Shown one piece after another: positions 9,618 to 18,306 of a stretch of 22,344 bases of DNA. The translations under genes were made by a program, and so were the position numbers. The notes below the pieces were generated by a model that did not search any database, was not told the origin of the DNA, and saw nothing but the letters and a program-made list of their open reading frames with translations. This DNA is from Isotricha intestinalis. Lineage: Eukaryota; Ciliophora; Litostomatea; Vestibuliferida; Isotrichidae. Location of the stretch: NCBI GenBank assembly GCA_023807065.1, contig JAJJLU010003970.1:1-22344 (forward strand), written 5' to 3'. The first letter of the stretch is position 1. Every line of letters starts with the position of its first letter.

Positions 9618-9739
9618 AATATATAATAATAATTTTCAACTAAAACAAATTTTCAAGTTTAAAGATTAATTTAATAATGAATTAAAAAAATTAAACTTTT
9701 TTCAAATTAAAATAAAAATAAAATAAATTTAATTAAATA
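9618..9739. promoter_or_regulatory. Compact divergent promoter region
   Basis: Only 122 bp separate the start codons of the cyclin-like gene (-) and the coiled-coil gene (+). Both 5' leaders and both promoters must lie here. The sequence is almost all A and T with no motif I can name, so the regulatory role is inferred from gene orientation. Confidence 0.45.
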
Positions 9740-11605
9740 ATGTATGACAGGGATTCAGATTACAATTATATAGATGAAAAAAACAATGTAGAAATAGTTT
9801 CTTGTACGAGTTGTCATAAAAATTGCGAAGCAAAAAATATACTTAATGAAGATTTAAAATTAATTTGGTTAAGTGAAAAAGAAGTTCCTCAAAGTATAAT
9901 AATAGATATATCTAATATGAATAAAAAACCAGAAAATAATCAATTTGAATTTTTTGGAGTTCATTTATGGCATTCTTATCTTAGTAATCCAAAAGAAATT
10001 GAATTAAGTTTTAGTCATAATAATAAAGATTATATTTTAGTTGGAATATATGAATTAGAATTAAGACCTGGAACACAATTTTTTAAAATTGAAAATGGGT
10101 TTTTTCCTAATAATAATTTAGTTAATTTTTTAAAAATTACTATCACTAAAACTTATGGTGGAATTAAGACTTATTTAAATCAAATTTTTTTATTAGATAC
10201 TTTAAGCCAATATGATAAGAAATATTTACAAACTTTTCAAAATAATAATGTTGAAAGTGATAATGATGAAATTGAAGAAGAAAAAAATTCTGAAAATGAA
10301 AAAACTAATAAAAGCAAAGTTAATGATTATTATAAGTTAAGAAATAAAATAAATAAGAATTATAATCAAGAAATTAAAACAAAAAAAAAAGAATTAGCAA
10401 AAATTTTAAATAGTGATAAAATGTTAAGAAAAGAAAAAGAGATTAATTTAAAAAATAAAAAAAAAAAATCAAAGTCTATAAAAGGAGTTAATGTAATAAC
10501 TTTAACATCAAATAATTCTTCTTTTTCAAATAATGATATTGATCGTTTTCATAATGATAATAAAAGTTATATTAATCAAAATTTTTCTTTTCCTTCATTT
10601 TCAAATAGTAATAAATTAATTGATTCAACGAATCAAAGTTTAAAATTTAAAAATTCTTTAGAAAAAAAAGTAAAAGATAACTTAAAGGAAGATTTAAATA
10701 ATAAATTAAAAGAAATGAATAACTTTATTAAAACAATTGGTGGAGATACAAATTATTCTACTGATAGAATTAAATTTAGTTCTCCTTCTAATAATAGAAG
10801 TCCTTTTATGTTTGAAACTATAAAAAATTCTTATAATAACAGTTTTTTAAATGAAAAAGTTGAAATTATTGAAAAAAAAATAACAAAAATACAAAAAGAC
10901 GTTAATGATATTAAAAATATTTGTTTTAAAATTAATTCTGAAAGAACAGTTAAGGAAAATATATATTATGATAATGGAAATAAAATTATAAATACAGATA
11001 ATAATATTATTTCAGATGATGAACAATCATATAATAATAATAATGGTAATAACTTCTTAAATAATAATATAAACAATAAAAAAGAAAAATTAAGGAGTAA
11101 ATCAAATAAATATAATGATGAATATATTTTAAATTTTGATAATAAATTAAATCAAAAATTAGATAAGTTATCTAATAATATTGAAAATCAAATATATAAA
11201 AATTTCATTGAACCTTCAATTAATCAATTTAATATTAAAATGCAAAATAGTTTACATGAAATGAAAAAACAAATAGAAACAATAAATAATAATAATAAAA
11301 GAATAAGGAAAAAAAGAAAAAATAATGAATTATCTTCTGATTCATCTAGTAATCAAATGCTTCAGTCTATTTCATATAAAAAAAGAGATAAAAGAAAAAG
11401 TAATTCAGATATAGAATCAATTTCTTCGTCTTTAAATAATGAAAATAAATTAGAAATGAAATATGAAAAAATTACTTCTTTGTCTAATAAATTATATAAA
11501 AAATTATGTGAAAAAGAAAAAATTTTGAATGAAAAAGCAAATTCTCTTAAACAAAAATTAGGGAATAATAATATGAATACTTTTAATTCTACTAATTCTT
11601 TTTGA
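9740..11605 (+). CDS. Protein with galactose-binding-like N-terminal domain, low-complexity linker and coiled coils
   Basis: This 621-residue protein has two parts. Residues 15-155 look like a compact beta-sandwich: AKNILNEDLKLIWLS, then PQSIIIDIS, a Trp-His segment and KTYLNQIFLLD. This follows the layout of F5/8C/APC10/IFT25-like galactose-binding folds, in which an 'unbound ligand, Trp, PQ-x-hydrophobic' block precedes beta strands. It also has an SCTSCHKNC cysteine cluster at 21-29. The rest is Asn/Ser/Lys-rich with probable coiled coils near 370-400, 470-510 and 575-612, and a strongly basic RIRKKRK-type stretch near 520 that could act in nuclear import. I do not recognise the full protein; a scaffold in a cytoskeletal, ciliary or nuclear complex is conceivable but not shown. 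It ends in TGA, and convergent read-through would enter the palindrome. Confidence 0.72.
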   Translation: MYDRDSDYNYIDEKNNVEIVSCTSCHKNCEAKNILNEDLKLIWLSEKEVPQSIIIDISNMNKKPENNQFEFFGVHLWHSYLSNPKEIELSFSHNNKDYILVGIYELELRPGTQFFKIENGFFPNNNLVNFLKITITKTYGGIKTYLNQIFLLDTLSQYDKKYLQTFQNNNVESDNDEIEEEKNSENEKTNKSKVNDYYKLRNKINKNYNQEIKTKKKELAKILNSDKMLRKEKEINLKNKKKKSKSIKGVNVITLTSNNSSFSNNDIDRFHNDNKSYINQNFSFPSFSNSNKLIDSTNQSLKFKNSLEKKVKDNLKEDLNNKLKEMNNFIKTIGGDTNYSTDRIKFSSPSNNRSPFMFETIKNSYNNSFLNEKVEIIEKKITKIQKDVNDIKNICFKINSERTVKENIYYDNGNKIINTDNNIISDDEQSYNNNNGNNFLNNNINNKKEKLRSKSNKYNDEYILNFDNKLNQKLDKLSNNIENQIYKNFIEPSINQFNIKMQNSLHEMKKQIETINNNNKRIRKKRKNNELSSDSSSNQMLQSISYKKRDKRKSNSDIESISSSLNNENKLEMKYEKITSLSNKLYKKLCEKEKILNEKANSLKQKLGNNNMNTFNSTNSF

Positions 11606-11879
11606 TTATTATATATTGGTTAAAGAAATAATTAAATAATTATTATTTTTTTAATTATAAATTTGTTTTTTTTGAAAAGAACATTGAAAGTTAATATTTT
11701 TTAATAAAAAGTCTTTTTAATGAAGAAACTAAGATTTAATTAATACTGCATTATTATTTATTTGGATTAAGATTAAATATTAATCAAATATTGAATCATT
11801 CTTATTTAAACAAAGAATTTAAATGAAAATTATAAGAATAATTTAAATGAAATAAATAAATTTGAGTAAAGTTGAAAAT
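11606..11879. other. AT-rich spacer before the palindrome
   Basis: No intact gene is seen. A few stretches in broken frames, such as NNLN-type codons near 11840, might be older remnants of the membrane-protein gene copied in the left arm, but the similarity is too weak to claim in this base composition. Confidence 0.4.
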
Positions 11880-11881
11880 AA

Positions 11882-12053
11882 TTTATTGAAAAAATTATAA
11901 TTAAAAATTGTTTTAAAAATTGTTTAAGCATTGAAGTTATGATTCCTCTTTTAGAAAGAATAAGTATTATGATTGATATGAAACAAAATGATAATTACTT
12001 ATTTAAAATAATCCTTTCTTAAAGAAAAATATAAATAAAAATTAAATAAATAA
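11882..12053 (+). pseudogene. Inverted partial copy of the 3' end of the membrane-protein gene at 16339
   Basis: In the frame beginning at 11930 this encodes IEVMIPLLERISIMIDMKQN followed by DNYLFKI. The intact gene has the same residues except Val for the first Ile and DKY for DNY. A single-base length difference then shifts the frame, and a TAA follows at 12020-12022. DNA similarity continues through the equivalent of the gene's stop to about 12053. Upstream, FIEKIIIKNCFKNCLS only loosely resembles the gene, and a TAA at 11879 closes the frame. There is no start codon, and a ~50-codon tail is unlikely to work alone. It is the outer edge of the left arm, on the opposite strand to its parent. 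Confidence 0.87.
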
Positions 12054-12201
12054 GTTGTAAGTTTAATATTTCTGAATATATTTACTTTTTTTAATAATTA
12101 ATAATCTGAACAATAATTCAATTATTTTTAATATATATCTTTCTTTATTATTGTTGTAAAATTAATTATGAAAATGGACTTTATTATTCAATTAAAATAA
12201 A

Positions 12202-12352
12202 ACACACTAATTTAAATAATAATATTACTTCCTATTTATTATTTTTATTTATCTTTACACACTAATATAAATAATAATTTTACTTTCTAATTATTATTTT
12301 TATTTATCTTTACACACTTATAATATTATTATAATTATTATTATATACACAC
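12202..12352. repeat. Tandem ~55-bp repeats marked by ACACACTAAT (left arm)
   Basis: ACACAC cores lie at 12202, 12257, 12312 and 12347. The first two intervals are exactly 55 bp with near-identical content (a TTATTATTTTTATTTATCTTT-like stretch); the last is 35 bp. The right arm has only three matching GTGTGT cores (16085, 16120, 16175), so one 55-bp unit was gained on the left or lost on the right after the arms formed. Confidence 0.8.
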
Positions 12353-12534
12353 TAATGTTATTATCCTATTATTTACAGCCTTTAATTATTTTCATAATTA
12401 ATTACTTCCTTGAATTTTACAATTTCATTTTTATTATACCTTTTATTATTATATTATATAATTATATATACTTCTTCATTATTTGATTTTCCCTTTCATT
12501 AATAATTTTATTTACTTTTTCATCCTTCACATTT

Positions 12535-12650
12535 TTCTTTTTTAATAAATAATTTTATTAACATCATTTTTTTTTTGAGTTTCTGTTTCCTTTTTTTTTT
12601 TATCATTTGATTTTTGAGTTTCTTTTTTCTTTTTTAATTAAGTATTTTAT
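12535..12650. repeat. Two-copy repeat with GAGTTTCT cores in the left arm
   Basis: Two units share an ATTTTATTA segment, an ATCATTT segment and a T-tract ending in GAGTTTCT. The matching right-arm sequence near 15785-15900 also has two AAACTCAAAAA-type cores, so this duplication predates the inverted duplication or has been kept in step. Confidence 0.55.
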
Positions 12651-13480
12651 TAGTTACTCCTGAATTATTAGCCTTTCTTTAATATTATAAATTTACTATC
12701 TAAAAATGAATAAATATATTACTTCCTAAAACATAAATAAATATTATTAACTATCTATTAAGTTTTCATTTTAATTCTTACTCCCTAATTAATTAAAAGT
12801 AATTTTCACTCCCTAACTTTTATTAATAATCATTACTTCCTTTTTAATAATAAATATTTATAACTTCCTATCATTAATTTGATCATTTACTTCCTTCAAT
12901 ATTATAATTATTTACTCCTTTATTCTATATTTCATTTATAATAATTAACTTCATTCTTTTATTTAAATTAAACAAATTATATACTAAAACAAGAGCCTGA
13001 AATAATTTTAATTTAATTATTTATCTACTTCCTTTTTGTTAAAAATTATATTTAAAGTCTAACTTTCTATAATAATAATTCATTTTTTACTTCCTTGAAT
13101 ATTTCTTAATCAAATTTACTTCCTTAATTTTATTTTATAATATTTACTTTCTTTATTTAAAAATATTTGTACTTTCTATAATTTTTAATGAATTAATTGG
13201 ACAATCTATTAATTAAATTAAAATTTTATATACTCCCTAATATTTTAAAAAGTGTTATTAACAGTCTATAAATTTTAATTTATCATCTACTGTCTTTTAA
13301 TGTCATAAATAATTTACTTTCTAAACTTAATTTAATTCTTTTACAAACTATATTTATAAAATAACCTTTTATAATATTGTTATTTAAATATATACCAACT
13401 ATTTGTGAATATGTAAAAATTGTTAATTACAATAACCTTTAATTATTTAAAATTCATTACCATCTTTAATTTTATATATT
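12640..13480. repeat. Degenerate TTACTTCCT-type array (left arm)
   Basis: Variants of TTACTTCCT/ACTCCCT recur about every 25-50 bp, separated by A/T-only spacers. Matching GGAAGTAA variants lie at 15180-15970 in the right arm, roughly twenty of them counting as far as 16150. The core is the only regularly GC-containing element in otherwise pure A/T sequence. It could be an ancient minisatellite or a repeated protein-binding site; nothing here decides which. Confidence 0.65.
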
Positions 13481-13483
13481 TTT

Positions 13484-13889
13484 ATTACTCCCTATAATAA
13501 TAATTGATTTTTTAACTTCCTTGAATTCTTAATAAAATTTATTACCTTAATTTTATTATAATTTTTATTTACCTGCAGATTGTTATTAATAATTAATTAC
13601 ATACTATAAATTTTATCATAAATTTTTATTACTTCCTATAATAATAATTGATATTTTTAACCTTGAATATTTCTTAATAAAAGTATTACCTTAATTTTAT
13701 TGTAATTTTAATTTACCTGGAGATTGTTAAATAATTAATTACATACTATAAATTTTAGGATAAATTTTTATTACATCCTATAATAATAATTGATTTTTTT
13801 AACCTTAAATATTTCTTAATAAAATTTACTCCCTTAATTTTATTTTAATTTTTATTTTACATCCTAATTGTTAAATAATCAATTACCAT
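13484..13889. repeat. Three ~142-bp tandem repeats (left arm, near centre)
   Basis: The block beginning ATTAC-TCC-CTATAATAATAA recurs at 13484, 13628 and 13770 (intervals 144 and 142 bp). Each unit holds a TTGAATATTTCTTAAT-like part, a TTTACCTGCAG-like part and an ATTACATACTATAAATTTTA part. A more diverged fourth relative starts near 13062. Only the first unit has an intact CTGCAG. Confidence 0.8.
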
Positions 13890-14093
13890 TTTGTTTTTGT
13901 TTTTTTTTTTTATTTTTTTATGGAATAATATAAAGAATTTAAATATTTTTATTTTATTTTTTCGAAAAAGAAAATAATTTAATAATTTCAAAATCAGAAA
14001 AATTTCTTAAAGATAATAAAATGAAAAAAAAATTAAAAATGGAGAGAATTATTTGATTATTTTTTTGAGTTATTATATAATATTTGTTATTAA

Positions 14094-14174
14094 TATCTCT
14101 ATTCTTGTTTTCCTCCTCTAGATTATATTCTTCTTCACCCCTTCCTCCATCTTTTCTTCTTTATTAACATATTT
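14094..14174 (+). other. Pyrimidine-rich loop at the palindrome centre
   Basis: Between the innermost paired segments lies about 80 bp that is not self-complementary. Its core (about 14098-14160) is largely C and T with several C clusters (for example TTTTCCTCCTCT and CACCCCTTCCTCC), the most C-rich stretch of the region. The composition contrasts sharply with the A/T-only arms and is strand-asymmetric. Confidence 0.7.
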
Positions 14175-14374
14175 TTTTATTAACACAATAATATTATATA
14201 ATAACTGAAAAAAATTATAAAATAATTCTTTGCATTTTTAATTTTTTTTTCATTTTATTATCTTTAAGAAATTATTCTAATTTTGATATTATTAAATTAT
14301 TTTATTTTACATATAAAATAAAAATATTTAAATTCTTTATATATAAAAAAATAAAGAAAAAAATAAAAACAAAA

Positions 14375-15050
14375 TGGTAATTGATTATTTAACAATCAGC
14401 AAGTAAAATAAAAATTAAAGTAAAATTAAGAGAGTAAATTTATTAAAAAATATTCAAGAAAGTTAAAAAAATCAATTATTATTATAGAAAGTAATAAAAA
14501 TTTATCCTAAAATTTATAGTTTGTAATTGATTATTTAACAATCTGCAGGTAAATAAAAATTACAATAAAAAATTAGGTAAATAAATTTTATTAAGAAATA
14601 TTCAAGATAGTTAAAAAAATCAATTATTATTATAGGAAGTAATAAAAATATATCATAAAATTTATAGGAGGTAATTGATTATTTAATAATATGCAGGTAA
14701 ATAAAAATTACAATAAAATTAAGGTAAAAATTTTATTAAGAAATTTTCAAGATAGTTAAAAAAATCAATTATTATTATAGAAAGTAATAAAAATATATAT
14801 AAAACAAAAAGCTATTTAAATAATGAGTTATAGATGGTAAAAAACTTTATAAATAAATTGAATATAGGTGGTAATTGATTATTTCACAATCTGCAGGTAA
14901 ATAAAAGTTACAATAAATTAAAGTCAGTAAATTTTATTAAGAAATAAATTAAGTATGTAAATTTTATTAAGAAATATATTCAAGGTTAAAAAAATCATAT
15001 ATTATTATAGGGGGTAATAAAAATATATATAAATTAAAGGATGTAATGAA
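14375..15050. repeat. Four ~146-200-bp tandem repeats (right arm, near centre)
   Basis: TTGATTATTT followed by AACAATC or a close variant, and usually TGCAGGTAAATAAA, recurs at 14381, 14527, 14676 and 14875 (intervals 146, 149 and 199 bp). These units are the reverse complement of the left-arm family. The longer third interval contains about 50 bp of extra sequence (about 14800-14865). The right arm has at least one more clear copy than the left, which explains part of the length difference. Confidence 0.8.
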
Positions 15051-15179
15051 TTTTAAATAATTAAAGGTTATTGTAATTAACAATTTTTACAAATTAACTA
15101 ATAGTTGGTATATATTTAAATAATAATATTATAAAAGGTTATTTTATAAATATAGTGGGTAAAAGAATTAAATTAAGTT

Positions 15180-15970
15180 TAGGAAGTAAATTATTTATGA
15201 CATTAAAAGCCAGTAGATGATAAATTAAAATTTATAGCATGTCAAGAACACTTTTTAAAATATTAGGGAGTATATAAATTTTAATTTAATAAATAGATTG
15301 TCCAATTAATTCATTAAAAATTATAGCAAGTACAAATATTTTTAAATAAAGAAAGTAAATATTATAAAATAAAATTAAGGAAGTAAATTTGATTAAGAAA
15401 TAATTTTCAACAAAAAGGAAGTAGATAAATAATTAAATTATTTCAGGCTCTTGTTTTAGTATATAATTTGTTTAATTTAAATAAAAGAAAGAAGTTAATT
15501 ATTATAAATGAAACATAGAATAAAGAAGTAAATAATTATAATATTGAAGGAAGTAAATGATCAAATTAATGATAGGAAGTTATAAATATTTATTATTTAA
15601 AAGGAAGTAATGATTATTAATAAAAATTAGGAAGTAAAAATTACTTTTAATTAATTAGGGAGTAAGAATTAAAATGAAAATCATAATAGATAGTTAATAA
15701 TAATTATTTATGTTTTAGGATGTAATATATTTATTTATTTTTAGAAAGTATATTTATAATATTAAAGAAAGGCTAATAAATCAGGAGTAACTAATAAAAT
15801 AATTAATTAAAAAAGGGAAAAAAACTCAAAAATTAAATGATGAAATAAAAAAGGAAACAGAAACTCAAAAAGAAAATGATGTTAATAAAATTATTAATTA
15901 AAAAAGAAAAATTCGAAGGATGAAAAAGTAAATAAAATTATTAATGAAAGGGAAAATCAAAAAATGAAGA
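15180..15970. repeat. Degenerate GGAAGTAA-type array (right arm)
   Basis: GGAAGTAA, GGGAGTAA, GAAAGTA and GGATGTAA variants recur at short spacings, for example near 15180, 15378, 15416, 15549, 15578, 15602, 15632, 15658 and 15719. This mirrors the left-arm TTACTTCCT family. Confidence 0.65.
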
Positions 15971-16338
15971 AGTATATCATAATTATAATAATAAAAGGTA
16001 TAATAAAAATGAAATTACAAAATTTAAGGATGTAATTAATTATGAAAATAATTAAAGACTGTAAATAATAGGATAATAATATTAGTGTGTATATAATAAT
16101 AATTATAATAATATTATAAGTGTGTAAAGATAAATAAAAATAATAAATAGAAAGTAAAATAATTATTTATATTAGTGTGTTTTATTTTAATTGAAAAAAT
16201 AACAAAGTTCATTTTCATAATTAATTTTACAATAATAATAGAGAAATATTTAAATTAAAAATAATTAAATTATTTTTCTTATTATTACACAAATTAAATC
16301 TAATACAAAATATTAAACTTATTTATATATATATATTA

Positions 16339-17931
16339 CTATTTATTTATTTGATTTTTATTTATATTATTCTTCAAGAAACTATCTATTTTAAATAAAT
16401 ATTTATCATTTTGTTTCATATCAATCATAATACTTATTCTTTCTAAAAGAGGAACCATAACTTCAATACTTAAAAATTTTTTAAAAATATTATTATAACA
16501 TGAAATAATTTCGTTATTTTTAGTATTTTCAAAAATAAAAAAAGGGGTAATATAATAAAGAAGAGGGAATTTAATTGTTTGTTTATTTTTCTCAAAAATA
16601 GAAACAGAAGAATTAGAAGAATATTTAGTATTATTTGGTTTTTCATTTTTATTTAAAGTTTCGACGTAATTATTTTTAACATAAAATTCATTTTTTTTTT
16701 CATTTAATGTTTTTTTCACAATATATTTTTTATTATCATTTAAATTTAAATTATTTTGAAAATCATAAATAAATTTTGAATGAGAAGATTGAGTTAAATT
16801 ATTTTTAACACTTAAAGATTTTTTAATATCAGTATTGAAAAAATAACTTTTATCAATTTTCCTATTATTTATTAAATTATTTGAAAAATCAACAAGAAAT
16901 AATTTTTCAGAAAAAAAATTAGAAATAAATTGAAATACTGAATAAATTATTCCAGTTAAACCACCAATATCACCAAGAACATCTTGAATAGAAGGGAACT
17001 TTCTTATATATTTAGTTTCTTTATCCCAAATTGTAAATACTATTTCAACTACTATATTATCATTTTTATAATAAGAATTTGTTTCATCTTCTACGAAATC
17101 AATCTGAATATCTTTAAACTCATAAAAAAAATTTTTACTCATTTTTTCAAATATAAATCCTGTAAATTGTATATAAATTGAATAAGTATAATATATAAAA
17201 TATCTTTTAATAACATTTAATGAAATAGGAAAAGAATCAACTCTAAAATGTTGAGTAAAAGGATTTGAAATATTATAATGATCAACTTCATAATTAAGAT
17301 AAAATAAATGAATAAATGAATTTTTTAAATATTCATTTATTTCATCTTCAGATTTACATTTTATATTAGATTCACTTGAATTTTTACATTTATTTAAATG
17401 AGCTTCTAAAATATCAAATCCATTTAATCTATCCCCATATCTTCCTGATATAGTTAAATTTTGATTTGGTTTTACACAAGTATAATATTCACTGTCATAA
17501 CCATAATTCATTATTTGTTTTGTTTCTTCTGATTCATTGCAATAATGTACTTTTACATTTGTTGATATTCTTTCAAGAGATTCATTTTTTATTAAAATAT
17601 GTTGATTAAGATCTAAAGTTAATGTACAATAAGATGGGTCAATTCTTTTAATATTTCCGTTCCAATCATATAATCCAAAAAATATTGGATTTGAAGAAAA
17701 ATTTATTGGCATGTTCTTTGTTAAAGGATGATAATTTGTTACTATTGTAAAATTTTGTTTTTGAATGAATTCTGAGAAATATTTAATTGATATTATTAGT
17801 ACAAATATTATTGAAAATAAACTTAAGATAATATCTAATGATGTTGTATAATTATTTTCTTTTTGGTATAATAATTTAAATTCTACACCGTATATATTTA
17901 TTTCTTTTATTAAGGATTTAAATTTTGACAT
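16339..17931 (-). CDS. Two-membrane-segment protein of a probable ciliate-type family
   Basis: This 530-residue protein has a short cytosolic N-terminus, a strong hydrophobic segment at about 29-52 (LDIILSLFSIIFVLIISIKYF), a long probably extracytosolic region with several Asn-X-Ser/Thr sites and cysteines (about 55-290), and a second hydrophobic segment at about 312-340 centred on LGDIGGLTGIIYSVFQFI. A Ser/Asn/Lys-rich tail ends in a conserved-looking block (IEVMVPLLERISIMIDMKQN). The GVEF start, a polar T-x-SL lead-in to the first helix and the 'GDIGGL' motif before the second resemble large families of uncharacterised two-pass proteins in ciliates; this is from memory and has no assigned function. 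The last ~130 bp of the gene lie inside the right arm of the palindrome. It ends in TAG. Confidence 0.78.
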   Translation of the reverse strand: MSKFKSLIKEINIYGVEFKLLYQKENNYTTSLDIILSLFSIIFVLIISIKYFSEFIQKQNFTIVTNYHPLTKNMPINFSSNPIFFGLYDWNGNIKRIDPSYCTLTLDLNQHILIKNESLERISTNVKVHYCNESEETKQIMNYGYDSEYYTCVKPNQNLTISGRYGDRLNGFDILEAHLNKCKNSSESNIKCKSEDEINEYLKNSFIHLFYLNYEVDHYNISNPFTQHFRVDSFPISLNVIKRYFIYYTYSIYIQFTGFIFEKMSKNFFYEFKDIQIDFVEDETNSYYKNDNIVVEIVFTIWDKETKYIRKFPSIQDVLGDIGGLTGIIYSVFQFISNFFSEKLFLVDFSNNLINNRKIDKSYFFNTDIKKSLSVKNNLTQSSHSKFIYDFQNNLNLNDNKKYIVKKTLNEKKNEFYVKNNYVETLNKNEKPNNTKYSSNSSVSIFEKNKQTIKFPLLYYITPFFIFENTKNNEIISCYNNIFKKFLSIEVMVPLLERISIMIDMKQNDKYLFKIDSFLKNNINKNQINK

Positions 17932-18306
17932 TTTTTATTTATAATAATATCTTAAATTAATTAAAAAAATGGAAATAAAATATATAAAATTCCTATTTTA
18001 ATTTATTAATGTTTATAATTCAATATTCAAATAAATATTTATTCTGTTTTTTAATATAATATTTAAATTTCAATTCAATAATAAAATAAAAGAAACTATT
18101 ATTAACTTTAATAAAACTAATTTCACAAATAAAAAAATTACTATATAAGAATAAAGTTAATCTGTTTCATTATTTTTAAAAAGAAGAATATAATCTAATA
18201 GTATTAAGATAATTTAACTACCTTATACAATAGTATATATATATTAAAATAATTTCAAACCAATTTTTAATCTTTTTATTTATAAAGGAAAAAAATTTAT
18301 AAATTT
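17932..18306. other. AT-rich spacer upstream of the membrane-protein gene
   Basis: The 375 bases between the start of the membrane-protein gene and the end of the kinase gene (both minus strand) show no coding potential, RNA gene or repeat I can recognise. They must hold the membrane-protein promoter and the kinase 3' end. Confidence 0.5.

Larger units (their letters stand above)
11880..16515. repeat. Giant imperfect palindrome (inverted repeat)
   Basis: The left arm (about 11880-14093) is the imperfect reverse complement of the right arm (about 14175-16515), with a loop of about 80 bp. Anchors: 14068-14084 pairs with 14190-14206; the GAGCCTGA block at 12993-13000 pairs with TCAGGCTC at 15443-15450; ACACAC at 12312 and 12347 pair with GTGTGT at 16120 and 16085; 11930-11940 pairs with 16457-16467. 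The sum of paired coordinates drifts from 28274 near the centre to about 28440 and back to 28397 at the outer edge, showing many indels. Some blocks of 50 bp or more are nearly identical, others clearly diverged. The region lies between convergent genes and contains no intact coding sequence. Confidence 0.93.

Noticed and set aside
11880..16515. Palindrome as a fold-back artefact of whole-genome amplification
   Set aside because: Such artefacts give essentially perfect inverted copies. Here the arms differ by many substitutions, indels and unequal repeat counts. An assembly join of two diverged loci is still possible and is listed as a refuting test.
11880..16515. CRISPR array or other spaced-repeat defence locus
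   Set aside because: The repeats are degenerate, contain no constant unit with unique spacers, and sit in a eukaryotic context without associated genes.
11880..16515. Autonomous DNA transposon hidden in the palindrome
   Set aside because: No reading frame of useful length is open on either strand and no transposase motif is visible. Only a non-autonomous or foldback-type element remains possible.
16984..17181. Small plus-strand frame within the membrane-protein gene
   Set aside because: It is a shadow of the minus-strand coding sequence. The same holds for minus-strand frames at 1748-1960, 2450-2647 and 5752-5949 and plus-strand frames at 7750-7932, 9328-9513 and 22035-22232.
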